A DNA stretch of 64,000 nt. Source: Streptomyces collinus Tu 365. Its GTDB lineage: Bacteria; Actinomycetota; Actinomycetes; Streptomycetales; Streptomycetaceae. The notes beneath the pieces are model-generated. The model saw nothing but the letters and a program-made list of their open reading frames with translations. It was not told where the DNA came from and ran no database searches. Every line of letters begins with the position of its first letter. The stretch's first letter is position 1. Shown one piece after another: positions 29,485-37,794 of the stretch. The translations under genes and the position numbers were made by a program. The stretch covers positions 2,551,535 to 2,615,534 of the forward strand of contig NC_021985.1 of NCBI RefSeq assembly GCF_000444875.1. Reading direction: 5' to 3'.

Positions 29485-29565
29485 ATGTTCGCGCTTTCCG
29501 TCCGGACCCCTGTCCGGGTCTCTGTCCAGAACTGGTGGTGGACCGCTCATCCGGCGGCCCACTGA
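29485..29565 (+). CDS. trpL: Trp operon leader peptide
   Basis: A 26-aa reading frame, too short for gene callers, with three consecutive tryptophan codons in SVQNWWWTAHPAAH followed by TGA. Ribosome stalling at the Trp run under low charged tRNA-Trp would alter folding of the RNA that contains the hairpin at 29588-29612. It precedes the fused anthranilate synthase by 91 nt. No ribosome-binding site is seen; a TAGGGT hexamer 7 nt upstream suggests that the leader mRNA begins at the ATG itself. Attenuation of this kind has been described for trpE(G) in Streptomyces venezuelae. Confidence 0.95.
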   Translation: MFALSVRTPVRVSVQNWWWTAHPAAH

Positions 29566-29587
29566 CTGCGCGTACGCACTGCTTCGC

Positions 29588-29612
29588 GAAGGCCGCCCGA
29601 GGGGCGGCCTTC
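29588..29612 (+). terminator. Trp attenuator hairpin
   Basis: GAAGGCCGCCC and GGGCGGCCTTC form an 11-bp perfect stem around the loop GAG, followed by GGTGTTTCCC. It lies 22 nt after the leader peptide stop and 44 nt before trpEG. I could not settle the exact anti-terminator partner by eye. Confidence 0.9.
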
Positions 29613-29656
29613 GGTGTTTCCCGGGGTCGTTCCTCTTCCGTTGAGAAGGATCGCCC

Positions 29657-31513
29657 ATGCATCTCCAGGACCTCTTGCACGACCCTCGCCCCTTCGCCCT
29701 GCTGCACCGTCGCACGCCGGGCCACGACGAACACACGGTCGAGGTGCTGCTCGGCCCGGTCACCGCGCGCGAGCGCCTCGCCGACCTGCCCGGCGAGGGC
29801 CTCGCGCTCGTCCCGTTCCGCCAGATCCGCGAGCGCGGCTTCGACGTCCGCGACGACGGCACCCCGCTGCTGGTGCTGACGCCCGAGGAGTCCTGCCGGG
29901 TCCCGCTGGACCGGGCCCTCGCGGAGCTGCCCGGCCACGACGTGCGGGTCGAGGGCGGCGGCTTCGACGTCGGGGACGAGGAGTACCGCGAGATCGTCGG
30001 GCGGGTGCTGCGCGAGGAGATCGGCCGCGGCGAGGGCGCGAACTTCGTGATCCGCCGGACGTACGAGGGCACGGTCCCGGGCTTCGGCCGGGCCGACGCG
30101 CTGGCGCTGTTCCGGCGGCTGCTGGAGGGCGAGCGGGGCGCGTACTGGACGTTCGTCGTGCACACCGGGGAGCGGACGCTGGTGGGCGCCAGTCCGGAGG
30201 TGCACGTACGGATGTCGGGCGGCACCGTCGTCATGAACCCGATCAGCGGCACCTACCGGTACCCCGACGGCGGCCCGACGCCCGAGCACCTGCTGGACTT
30301 CCTCGCCGACGGCAAGGAGACCGAGGAGCTGTCCATGGTCGTCGACGAGGAACTGAAGATGATGTGCACCGTCGGCGACCGGGGCGGGGTGGTGGTCGGG
30401 CCGCGGCTGAAGGAGATGGCGCACCTCGCCCACACCGAGTACGAGCTGCGCGGGAAGTCCTCCCTGGACGTGCGGGAGGTGCTGCGGGAGACCATGTTCG
30501 CGGCGACGGTCACCGGCTCGCCGGTGCAGAACGCGTGCCGGGTGATCGAGCGCCACGAGGTGGGCGGCCGGGGTTACTACGCCGGGGCGCTGGCGCTGCT
30601 GGGCCGGGACTCCGGGGGCGCGCAGACCCTGGACTCCCCCATCCTGATCCGTACCGCCGACATCGACGCCGGGGGCCGGCTGCGGGTGCCGGTCGGGGCG
30701 ACGCTCGTGCGCGGCTCGGACCCGGCGGGCGAGGTGGCGGAGACCCACGCGAAGGCGGCGGGCGTGCTGGCGGCCCTCGGGGTGCGGCCGGCCCGGCCGC
30801 GCGCGGAGCGGGCCCGGCCCCGGCTGGCCGACGACCCGCGGGTGCGGGCCGCGCTGGACGGGCGCCGCTCGTCGCTCGCGCCGTTCTGGCTGCGGATGCA
30901 GGAGCGGTCGGACGCCCTCCAGGGGCACGCCTTGATCGTCGACGGCGAGGACACCTTCACGGCGATGCTCGCGCACGTGCTGCGGTCGACCGGGCTGGAC
31001 GTCACGGTACGGCGCTACGACGAGCCCGGACTGCGCGAGGCGGTCCTCGCGCACGAGGGCCCGGTCGTGCTCGGACCCGGCCCCGGGGACCCCTCCGACC
31101 TCACCGACCCCAAGATGCGGTTCCTGCGGGACCTGGCCGCCGAGGTGGTCCGCGGGCACCGGCACGGTGTGCTGGGCGTCTGCCTCGGGCACGAGCTGCT
31201 CGCGGCGGAGCTGGGCCTGGAGATCGTCCGCAAGGAGGTGCCGTACCAGGGGGCGCAGACGGAGATCGACCTGTTCGGGCGGAGCGAGACCGTCGGTTTC
31301 TACAACAGCTTCGTGGCGCGCTGCGACGCGGAGGCGGCGGCCGGACTGGCCGCGCACGGGGTCGAGGTGAGCCGGGCCGCGAACGGCGAGGTGCACGCGG
31401 TCCGGGGCCCCGGGTTCGGCGGGGTGCAGTTCCACCCGGAGTCGGTGCTGACGCTGAACGGGGCCACGGTCGTACGGGAGCTGGTGGACCGGCTGCGCCG
31501 TACGACCGTCTAG
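29657..31513 (+). CDS. trpEG: Fused anthranilate synthase (TrpE-TrpG, PhzE-like)
   Basis: A single 618-aa chain combining the chorismate-binding synthase (about residues 1-410) and a class I glutamine amidotransferase (about 430-618). The synthase part has EGANFVIRRTYEGTVPGFGR, MNPISGTYRYPDGGPTPEHL, ETEELSMVVDEELKMMCTVG and TVTGSPVQNACRVIERHEVG. The amidotransferase triad is Cys509 in GVCLGHELLA, His593 and Glu595 in GVQFHPESV. The overall type resembles phenazine PhzE, but the Trp-rich leader peptide and attenuator directly upstream show control by tryptophan, and no other phenazine gene is near, so primary Trp biosynthesis is the better call. ATG 29657 follows GAGAAGGA. Confidence 0.93.
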   Translation: MHLQDLLHDPRPFALLHRRTPGHDEHTVEVLLGPVTARERLADLPGEGLALVPFRQIRERGFDVRDDGTPLLVLTPEESCRVPLDRALAELPGHDVRVEGGGFDVGDEEYREIVGRVLREEIGRGEGANFVIRRTYEGTVPGFGRADALALFRRLLEGERGAYWTFVVHTGERTLVGASPEVHVRMSGGTVVMNPISGTYRYPDGGPTPEHLLDFLADGKETEELSMVVDEELKMMCTVGDRGGVVVGPRLKEMAHLAHTEYELRGKSSLDVREVLRETMFAATVTGSPVQNACRVIERHEVGGRGYYAGALALLGRDSGGAQTLDSPILIRTADIDAGGRLRVPVGATLVRGSDPAGEVAETHAKAAGVLAALGVRPARPRAERARPRLADDPRVRAALDGRRSSLAPFWLRMQERSDALQGHALIVDGEDTFTAMLAHVLRSTGLDVTVRRYDEPGLREAVLAHEGPVVLGPGPGDPSDLTDPKMRFLRDLAAEVVRGHRHGVLGVCLGHELLAAELGLEIVRKEVPYQGAQTEIDLFGRSETVGFYNSFVARCDAEAAAGLAAHGVEVSRAANGEVHAVRGPGFGGVQFHPESVLTLNGATVVRELVDRLRRTTV

Positions 31514-31529
31514 CCTTCCGGGGCCGCGG

Positions 31530-32558
31530 TCAGCCGAAGAACACGCCGACCTCTTCGTACAGCTTCGGGTCGACGGTCTTCAGCCTGGCCGTGGCCTCGG
31601 CGATCGGGACGCGGACGATGTCGGTGCCGCGCAGGGCCACCATCTTGCCGAAGTCGCCGTCGCGCACGCAGTCGACGGCGTGCAGTCCGAAGCGGGTGGC
31701 GAGCCAGCGGTCGAAGGCGCTCGGGGTGCCGCCGCGCTGGATGTGCCCGAGGACCGTGGTGCGGGCCTCCTTGCCGGTCCGCTTCTCGATCTCCTTGGCC
31801 AGCCACTCGCCCACCCCGGACAGCCGCACGTGTCCGAAGGAGTCAAGCGACCCGTCCTTGAGGACCATCTCGCCGTCCTTCGGCATGGCGCCCTCGGCGA
31901 CGACGACGATGGGGGCGTAGGAGGCCTTGAAGCGGGAGGTGATCCAGGCGCACACCTGGTCGAGGTCGAAGCGCTGTTCCGGGATGAGGATGACGTTGGC
32001 GCCGCCGGCCAGCCCGGAGTGCAGGGCGATCCAGCCGGCGTGACGGCCCATCACCTCGCACACCAGGACCCGCATGTGGGACTCGGCGGTGGTGTGCAGG
32101 CGGTCGATGGCCTCGGTGGCGATGCCCACGGCCGTGTCGAAGCCGAAGGTGTAGTCGGTGGCGGACAGGTCGTTGTCGATGGTCTTGGGCACGCCGACGC
32201 AGGGCACGCCGTACTCGTCGGACAGCCGGGCGGCCACGCCGAGGGTGTCCTCGCCGCCGATCGCGACGAGCGCCTCGACCTCCAGCTTGGCCAGGTTCTC
32301 CTTGATCCGGCGGATGCCGCCCTCCAGCTTGAGGGGGTTGGTCCGCGAGGAGCCGAGGATGGTGCCGCCGCGGGGCAGGATGCCGCGCACCGCGGGGATG
32401 TCGAGGCGCATGGTGTCGCCTTCGAGAGGTCCGCGCCAGCCGTCCCGGAAGCCGACGAAGTCGTATCCGTACTCCTGTACGCCCTTACGGACGATGCCCC
32501 GGATGACGGCGTTGAGCCCGGGGCAGTCGCCGCCTCCGGTCAGTACTCCGACCCGCAT
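31530..32558 (-). CDS. pfkA: 6-phosphofructokinase (group III type)
   Basis: Phosphorylates fructose 6-phosphate in glycolysis. At 342 aa it has MRVGVLTGGGDCPGLNAVIR, GGTILGSSRTNP, ALVAIGGEDTLGVAARLSDE, VGVPKTIDNDLSATDYTFGF, MGRHAGWIALHSGLAGGANV and the C-terminal GHIQRGGTPSAFDRWLA. The nucleotide site reads GGED-T with PKTIDND, the mixed signature of group III enzymes. Actinobacterial members with this pattern use ATP, although Lys in PKTIDND is otherwise typical of pyrophosphate enzymes. ATG 32558 starts the conserved strand directly. It faces trpEG tail to tail 16 bp away and lies next to macR. Confidence 0.95.
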   Translation of the reverse strand: MRVGVLTGGGDCPGLNAVIRGIVRKGVQEYGYDFVGFRDGWRGPLEGDTMRLDIPAVRGILPRGGTILGSSRTNPLKLEGGIRRIKENLAKLEVEALVAIGGEDTLGVAARLSDEYGVPCVGVPKTIDNDLSATDYTFGFDTAVGIATEAIDRLHTTAESHMRVLVCEVMGRHAGWIALHSGLAGGANVILIPEQRFDLDQVCAWITSRFKASYAPIVVVAEGAMPKDGEMVLKDGSLDSFGHVRLSGVGEWLAKEIEKRTGKEARTTVLGHIQRGGTPSAFDRWLATRFGLHAVDCVRDGDFGKMVALRGTDIVRVPIAEATARLKTVDPKLYEEVGVFFG

Positions 32559-32682
32559 GGAAATGTCCCTTCGCCGCGGTTGCCTGACAGTGAGTCACGG
32601 TAAAGGTGATTCGCGTCACACAGCGAGAGGCGGGAAGGGTGATTCCGGTGAAATGCGTGGAAGCCGTTCGACCTGCCGGTTT

Positions 32683-33384
32683 CTACGCGTCGTCGAGGCC
32701 GCGCTCGATGGCGTACCGCACCAGCTCCACCCGGTTGTGCAACTGGAGCTTGCCGAGGGTGTTCTGCACGTGGTTCTGCACCGTGCGGTGGGAGATCACC
32801 AGGCGCTCGGCGATCTGCTTGTAGCTCAGGCCCTTGGCCACCAGGCGCAGCACCTCCGTCTCCCGCTCGGTCAGCCGCGGCGCCCCCGGCGCGTCGGCGT
32901 CCGGGGCGGCCGCGGGCTCGGAGGCCAGCCGGCGGTACTCGCCGAGCACCAGCCCGGCGAGGCCCGGGGTGAACACCGGGTCGCCGACGGCGGTGCGGCG
33001 CACGGCGTCCAGCAGCTCCGCGGTCGAGGCGGACTTCAGCAGGTAGCCGGTGGCGCCGGACTTCACCGCCTCCAGCACGTCGGCGTGCTCGCCGCTCGCG
33101 GACAGCACGAGGACCCGGAGCGCGGGGTCGTGGGCGACCAGTTCCTTGCACACCTGGACGCCCGGCTTGGCGGGCAGGTTGAGGTCGAGCACCAGGACGT
33201 CGGGGGCGACCGCCTTGGCCCGGCGCACCGCCTGTTCGCCGTCCCCGGCGGTGGCGACCACCTCGAAGCCCGACTCGGCCAGGTCACGGGCGACCGCGTC
33301 CCGCCACATGGGGTGGTCGTCGACCACCATGACCCGGATCGGGTCCCGCACCGGGTCCCGCACCGGGTCCTGCCGCTGTGTCAT
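32683..33384 (-). CDS. macR: LuxR/NarL-family response regulator MacR
   Basis: A 233-aa two-component regulator. The receiver domain (about residues 17-135) has VMVVDDHPMWRDAVARDL with the acidic pair, the phospho-acceptor Asp in DVLVLDLNLPAKPG and the Lys in GYLLKSAST. The C-terminal LuxR helix-turn-helix is LTERETEVLRLVAKGLSYKQ and HRTVQNHVQNTLGKLQLHNR. The N-terminus carries a short repeat DPVRDPVRDPIR. It overlaps the sensor kinase as ATGA. Position beside pfkA matches SCO2120-2121 (MacRS, controlling morphological development, antibiotic production and membrane protein genes). A perfect copy of the reported MacR site occurs at 13831-13846. Confidence 0.9.
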   Translation of the reverse strand: MTQRQDPVRDPVRDPIRVMVVDDHPMWRDAVARDLAESGFEVVATAGDGEQAVRRAKAVAPDVLVLDLNLPAKPGVQVCKELVAHDPALRVLVLSASGEHADVLEAVKSGATGYLLKSASTAELLDAVRRTAVGDPVFTPGLAGLVLGEYRRLASEPAAAPDADAPGAPRLTERETEVLRLVAKGLSYKQIAERLVISHRTVQNHVQNTLGKLQLHNRVELVRYAIERGLDDA

Positions 33385-34613
33385 CGCTTCTCCGCCTTCC
33401 CCCGCGCCCGTGCGGCGCCCTTCGGTACCTTCAGCTCGACCTCGGTGCCCTGCCCGGGGACGGAGATCAGTTCCGCGCTGCCGCCGAGGTCGCGCAGGCG
33501 GCCCCGGATCGACTGGGCCACGCCGAGCCGGCCCTCGCCCTCGGCCTGGGCGAGCCGGCCCTCGCAGATGCCGGGGCCGTCGTCGCGGACGGTGACCACG
33601 ATCCCGTCGGGCTCGTCCTCGACCAGGATCCACGCCCGGGCGTCCGGCCCGGCGTGCGCGCGCACGTTGTCCAGGGCCGCCCCGACGGCCGCGGCCAGCT
33701 CCCGCGCCGCCGCGCGCGGCAGCGGCACCGGGGCACCGGGCTCGGCGAGGCTGACCCGCGCCGCCGCGAACGGGGCGAGCAGGGCGCGCAGGTCGACCGG
33801 TCCGTCGTCGTCGGGTTCGTCCGGTTCCTCCACGACGCGTACGAGGGCTCCGGCGGCCGTGTCCTCCGAGACCCGGGAGACGGGCAGCAGCCCGCCGGAG
33901 ACCAGGGTGCGCAGGGCCACCTCCTGCTCCCCGGCCAGGCGCCCGAGGTCGGCCGCCTCGCCGCCGATGACCGCGCCGCGCCGCTGCACCATCGCCAGCA
34001 CCTGGAGCACGCCGTCGTGGATGTCCCGGGCGAGGCGCTCCCGTTCCCGGGTGGCGGCCTCGATCTCCAGGGCGCGGGCGAGGGTGCGCTCGGAGGCGCG
34101 GGCGACCTCCACGACGTAGCCGATGGCGATGGAGGCCACCCAGACCAGGATCACGTTGTGCACGGTGTCCCGGGCCGGGCTGCCCCGCTCGGCCAGGTTG
34201 GCCGCCGCGACGGCCGTGGAGGCCGCGGCCGCCCAGCGCCAGCCGCCCTTGAGGGCGAAGGCCAGCACCGAGCCCGCGGTCCATATCGACGGCAGGGTCG
34301 GGCCGCCGCCCGCGATCCGCTCGTGGCTGTCGGCGAGCGGGGTGAGCAGGATGCCGGTGAGCGCGACGGCCAGGTCCGCCGCGAGGAAGCGCCGGGTGCA
34401 GCTCGCCTCGCTCGCGACCCGGGGCAGGGTGGCGAGGGTCCACACGCACAGGACGGCGTAGTAGCCGACGGCGGTCCAGGGACGGACGAAGTGGTCGTAC
34501 GCGGTGGCGAACAGGCCGACGGCGTACAGCATCGTCAGCACCCGGTACCCGGCGAGCGCACGCCACAGCGGCAGCTCGACCGACATGCGCATGACCCGCT
34601 CGCGCCTGGCCAC
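33381..34613 (-). CDS. macS: Sensor histidine kinase MacS
   Basis: A 410-aa membrane histidine kinase. The N-terminal 160 residues hold five or six hydrophobic helices with short loops and no obvious extracellular sensor domain, so the signal may be membrane-linked. A short coiled coil (ASERTLARALEIEAATRER) leads to the H-box RERLARDIHDGVLQVLAMVQ, with HD-G-LQ spacing of the NarX/LiaS-like HisKA_3 family. Then come the N-box AAAVGAALDNVRAHAG, G1 VTVRDDGPGI and a final GQGTEVELKVP. GTG 34613 follows GGGAGGG. It is translationally coupled to macR, its expected partner. Confidence 0.92.
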   Translation of the reverse strand: MARRERVMRMSVELPLWRALAGYRVLTMLYAVGLFATAYDHFVRPWTAVGYYAVLCVWTLATLPRVASEASCTRRFLAADLAVALTGILLTPLADSHERIAGGGPTLPSIWTAGSVLAFALKGGWRWAAAASTAVAAANLAERGSPARDTVHNVILVWVASIAIGYVVEVARASERTLARALEIEAATRERERLARDIHDGVLQVLAMVQRRGAVIGGEAADLGRLAGEQEVALRTLVSGGLLPVSRVSEDTAAGALVRVVEEPDEPDDDGPVDLRALLAPFAAARVSLAEPGAPVPLPRAAARELAAAVGAALDNVRAHAGPDARAWILVEDEPDGIVVTVRDDGPGICEGRLAQAEGEGRLGVAQSIRGRLRDLGGSAELISVPGQGTEVELKVPKGAARARGKAEKR

Positions 34614-34688
34614 GGCACCCTCCCCCTGTTCGTTCCCCGTACCCGGTCCCCCGGTCCCCCCGGGTCGCGGTCCCCTCTCGGCCGCCGG

Positions 34689-35435
34689 CTAGGCGTCGGC
34701 CTTCTTCTCCGCCTCCTTGGTGGCCTTCTCCGCTTCCTTGGCGGCCTTCGCCGCCTCCGCGATCTGCCGCTTGGCGGCGGTGGCGTAGATGTCCACGTAC
34801 TCCTGGCCCGAGAGCTTCATGATCTCGTACATGACCTCGTCGGTCACCGCGCGCAGCACGAAGCGGTCGTGCTCCATGCCGAGGTAGCGGCTGAAGTCCA
34901 GCGGCTTGCCGATGCGGATGCCCGGGCGCATCAGCTTGGGCACCACCTTGCCGGGCGGCTGGATCTTCTCGGTGTCGATCATCGCCACGGGGATGACCGG
35001 CGCGCCGGTGGCGAGCGCCACGCGCGCGAGGCCGCCGGGCTTGCCCCGGTAGAGCCGGCCGTCGGGCGAACGGGTGCCCTCGGGGTAGATGCCGAACAGC
35101 TCGCCGCGCTCCAGCACCTCTATCCCGCTCTTCACCGCCGCCTCGCCGGCGCCGCGCGCTCCGGAGCGGTCCACCGGGAGCTGGCCCACGCCCTTGAAGA
35201 AGGCGGCCGTGAGGCGCCCCTTGACGCCCGGGGTGGTGAAGTACTCGGCCTTGGCGATGAAGGTGACCTTGCGGTCCAGGACCGCGGGCAGGAAGAACGA
35301 GTCCGAGAAGGACAGGTGATTGCTCGCCAGGATGGCCGGGCCCGCGGCCGGGATGTTCTCCATGCCCTCGACCCAGGGCCTGAAGGCGACCTTCAGGGGC
35401 CCTCCGATGGCGACTTTCATCGTGCCGTACATCAC
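34689..35435 (-). CDS. PlsC-type lysophospholipid acyltransferase
   Basis: Membrane-associated acyltransferase of 248 aa, likely making phosphatidic acid or a glycolipid acyl chain. The HX4D motif is ASNHLSFSDSFFLP near residue 40 and the glycerophosphate-binding motif is FGIYPEGTRSPDGRLYRGKP near residue 115, followed by GAPVIPVAMIDTEKIQPPGK. The last 30 residues are a Lys/Ala/Glu-rich helical tail. GTG 35435 is 7 nt after GGAGG; ATG one codon later is equally possible. An orthologue lies at the same relative place in M. tuberculosis (Rv2182c, by memory). It is divergent from the esterase gene. Confidence 0.94.
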   Translation of the reverse strand: MMYGTMKVAIGGPLKVAFRPWVEGMENIPAAGPAILASNHLSFSDSFFLPAVLDRKVTFIAKAEYFTTPGVKGRLTAAFFKGVGQLPVDRSGARGAGEAAVKSGIEVLERGELFGIYPEGTRSPDGRLYRGKPGGLARVALATGAPVIPVAMIDTEKIQPPGKVVPKLMRPGIRIGKPLDFSRYLGMEHDRFVLRAVTDEVMYEIMKLSGQEYVDIYATAAKRQIAEAAKAAKEAEKATKEAEKKADA

Positions 35436-35595
35436 CCGCGTGCCTCCTGTTTCCGTCGATCAGACCTTAACCCGGAGCGCGGGCAATGGGACCGACGACC
35501 CTGGTCGGTGTCAGTGCGGTCGCGTACGGTGAACCACATCCGCCGTTTCTTCACGTCCGATCTTCACGTCCGACTCAGGAACAGGAGCCCGAAAG

Positions 35596-36375
35596 GTGCC
35601 GGTTCTCCCCGGAGCCGAGCCGTACCGCCACGAGGGCGGGGAGGTGGGTGTCCTCCTCTGTCACGGCTTCACCGGCTCGCCCCAGTCGCTGCGCCCCTGG
35701 GCGGAGCACCACGCGGCGCACGGCCTGACCGTGTCGGTGCCGCTGCTGCCCGGGCACGGCACCCGCTGGGAGGACATGCAGGTGACGGGCTGGCAGGACT
35801 GGTACGCGGAGGTGAACCGCGAGCTGCGCCTGATGTCCGAGCGTTGTTCCCGGGTCTTCGTCGGTGGCCTGTCCATGGGCGGCGCGCTGGCGCTGCGGCT
35901 GGCGGCCCGGCACGGCGAGCGGGTCGCCGGGGTGGTCGTCGTCAACCCGGCGAACCGGGTGAACGGCCTGTCGGCGTACGCCCTTCCGGTGGCCCGGCAC
36001 CTCGTACGGACGACGAAGGGCATCGCCAGTGACATCGCCCGGGGCGGGTCGGCGGAGCTGGGGTACGACCGGGTCCCGCTGCACGCGGCGCACTCCCTGC
36101 GGGTGTTCCTGCGCCGGCTGGACGGCGAGCTGCCCCAGGTCACCCAGCCGTTGCTGCTGCTGCGCAGCGCCCGGGACCACGTGGTCCCGGCGGCCGACGC
36201 GGCGCGGGTGCTGAGCCGGGTGTCCTCCCTGGACGTGACCGGGATCGTGCTGGAACAGAGTTACCACGTGGCGACGTTGGACCACGATGCGGACCGGATC
36301 TTCGAGGAGAGCCTCGCCTTCATGGGCCGGCTCGCACCCAGTGTCGGCAAGGAAGGGACGGCCGCAGTTGGCTGA
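35596..36375 (+). CDS. Alpha/beta hydrolase, carboxylesterase type
   Basis: A 259-aa serine hydrolase resembling the Est30/monoacylglycerol lipase group. The oxyanion-side motif is VGVLLCHGFTGSPQSLRPWA, the nucleophile elbow VFVGGLSMGGALALRLA has Ser in GLSMGG, the acid is Asp in LLLRSARDHVVP and the His is in QSYHVATLDHDADRIFEES, all in the expected order. There is no signal peptide, so it is cytoplasmic. GTG 35596 follows GAAAGG. The downstream gene starts 8 bp before its stop, so the two are coupled. The natural ester substrate is unknown. Confidence 0.93.
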   Translation: MPVLPGAEPYRHEGGEVGVLLCHGFTGSPQSLRPWAEHHAAHGLTVSVPLLPGHGTRWEDMQVTGWQDWYAEVNRELRLMSERCSRVFVGGLSMGGALALRLAARHGERVAGVVVVNPANRVNGLSAYALPVARHLVRTTKGIASDIARGGSAELGYDRVPLHAAHSLRVFLRRLDGELPQVTQPLLLLRSARDHVVPAADAARVLSRVSSLDVTGIVLEQSYHVATLDHDADRIFEESLAFMGRLAPSVGKEGTAAVG

Positions 36376-36940
36376 GCACGACTCCGACCGCGGGGACCGC
36401 GAGCCGGACGAGAAGGGGGTGCCCTTCGACGAGGACGCCGTGTGGCGTGCCATCGTCGCGGGGTACGGCCAGGAGCCGCCCGATCCGCCGGGGGCCCGGC
36501 CCTTCAAGCCGGTCGAGGATCTCGCGCTGCTCGAGAAGGACCCGCCGCCCGAGGGCCCCGGGCGCACCGACGGCTCCGGCGAGCCGGGGCCGGCCCGGCC
36601 GCTGGGCAGCTCCGTCTCCTTCGCCCCGGGGGTGGGCCCGCGCGACCACCGGGCCGCGGAGCCGTCCGACGACGACTTCGACGAGGACGACGAGGGCCAC
36701 TTCGTGCCGCCCGAGCCGCCCCCGCTGCCGGCCGCCGACGCCACCGCGAAGTTCGCCTGGCTCGGTGTGGTCGGCGGTCCCGTGCTGCTGCTGCTCGCCG
36801 TGGTGCTGGGCTGGGAGATGACCTGGTGGCTGACCACCCTGGCCGTCGGCGGCTTCCTGGGCGGCTTCGCCACGCTGGTGATGCGGATGCGCACGGACGA
36901 CGACGAGGACGGCGACCCCGGCCGCGGGGCGGTCGTCTGA
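36368..36940 (+). CDS. Conserved hypothetical membrane protein with acidic cytoplasmic half
   Basis: A 190-aa protein with no domain I can name. The N-terminal 120 residues are hydrophilic and Pro/Asp/Glu-rich (PSDDDFDEDDEGHFVPPEPP) with the conserved-looking WRAIVAGYGQEPPDPPGARP. Two membrane helices follow (about residues 128-147 and 150-170), then a short acidic tail. The start is set at TTG 36368, which overlaps the esterase stop and has GGAAGGGA upstream; a later GTG at 36441 is possible. The arrangement looks like a small membrane adaptor, but nothing in the sequence proves a role. Confidence 0.75.
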   Translation: MAEHDSDRGDREPDEKGVPFDEDAVWRAIVAGYGQEPPDPPGARPFKPVEDLALLEKDPPPEGPGRTDGSGEPGPARPLGSSVSFAPGVGPRDHRAAEPSDDDFDEDDEGHFVPPEPPPLPAADATAKFAWLGVVGGPVLLLLAVVLGWEMTWWLTTLAVGGFLGGFATLVMRMRTDDDEDGDPGRGAVV

Positions 36941-36971
36941 CGGCGCGGCCGGGACCTGTGGGGGACACGGC

Positions 36972-37724
36972 CTAGGCGGCCGGGATCCTGAGGGCGGCGA
37001 GGACCGGGAGGTGGTCCGTGGCCGCCCTCAGGTCCGTCCCGGTCACCCCGGGATGCCCGTCCGGCACCCCGCAGCCCAGCACCTCGACGCCCCGGGTCGC
37101 GAAGAGGGCGTCGATGCGCTGGTGGGGGTCCGCGGGGGTCGAGGTGTACTCGCCGCCCCAGGGGGCGGCGGTCCGGCAGTCCTGGAGGCTGTCGGCGAGC
37201 AGCCGGAAGGTGCGGCCGCCGGGCCGCTCGTTGAGGTCGCCGCCGGCCACCGCGTGTTCCACGCCCATCCCGGCGAGCCGGTCCAGCAGCATGCCGCCCT
37301 GGGCGTACCGCTCGTCCGCGCGCAGGCTGAGATGGCAGCTGACCACGCCGAGGCGGGCCGCGCCGAAGCGGACCACCGCCGTGGCGAGTCCGCGCCGGTG
37401 CAGGCCGGGGGTGAGGGGCAGGAGCACGTCCTCGGTGCGCTCGACGGTGGCGCGCAGGCTGCACAGGATCGCCGGGCCCGCCGCCGTGGCGCCGCCGGTG
37501 AGGAGGACCTGCCCGGAGGCGGCCGCGAGCCGGGCCAGCTTCTTGCGCCAGCGGAAGAAGCGGGGGGCCTCCTGGACCAGGACCAGGTCCGGGGCGCACG
37601 CGGTGATCACCCGGGCCAGCGCCGCGGTGTCGTCGCGCAGGGAGCGGACGTTGTAGCTCAGGACCCGGACGACGGCGGAACCATCGGGTTCCGTACCGGA
37701 GTTGGGCAGATCGGTGGTCGCCAT
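36972..37724 (-). CDS. Endonuclease/exonuclease/phosphatase family protein
   Basis: A 250-aa metal-dependent hydrolase of the EEP superfamily. The fold markers are RVLSYNVRSLRDDTAALARV, where Asn is the first catalytic position, DLVLVQEAPRFFRWRKKL with the metal Glu, GVVSCHLSLRADERYAQG with the His region, HAVAGGDLNERPGGRTFRLL with Asp-x-Asn, and the terminal ATDHLPVLAALRI with Asp-His. No signal peptide is seen. ATG 37724 is chosen because TATGTT ends exactly 7 nt before it (leaderless pattern); a TTG or ATG further upstream falls within the -10. Whether it acts on DNA, phosphoinositide or sphingolipid is not clear. Confidence 0.92.
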   Translation of the reverse strand: MATTDLPNSGTEPDGSAVVRVLSYNVRSLRDDTAALARVITACAPDLVLVQEAPRFFRWRKKLARLAAASGQVLLTGGATAAGPAILCSLRATVERTEDVLLPLTPGLHRRGLATAVVRFGAARLGVVSCHLSLRADERYAQGGMLLDRLAGMGVEHAVAGGDLNERPGGRTFRLLADSLQDCRTAAPWGGEYTSTPADPHQRIDALFATRGVEVLGCGVPDGHPGVTGTDLRAATDHLPVLAALRIPAA

Positions 37725-37735
37725 GACGATCAACA

Positions 37736-37784
37736 TACGACGATGCCCGCCGTTCCGGGACCGGACTCGGCGGGCATCGTCGTA
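37736..37784 (-). terminator. glkA terminator overlapping the next promoter
   Basis: TACGACGATGCCCGCC (37736-37751) pairs perfectly with its complement (37769-37784), a 16-bp stem with a 17-nt loop, 10 bp after the glkA stop. The last two bases of the stem (37736-37737) are also part of TATGTT, the -10 of the downstream endonuclease-family gene. Confidence 0.85.
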
Positions 37785-37794
37785 CGCGGGCTCG

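Noticed and set aside
29657..31513. Phenazine biosynthesis cluster marked by a PhzE-like gene
   Set aside because: No phzA-G neighbours exist, and the tryptophan leader and attenuator point to primary metabolism.
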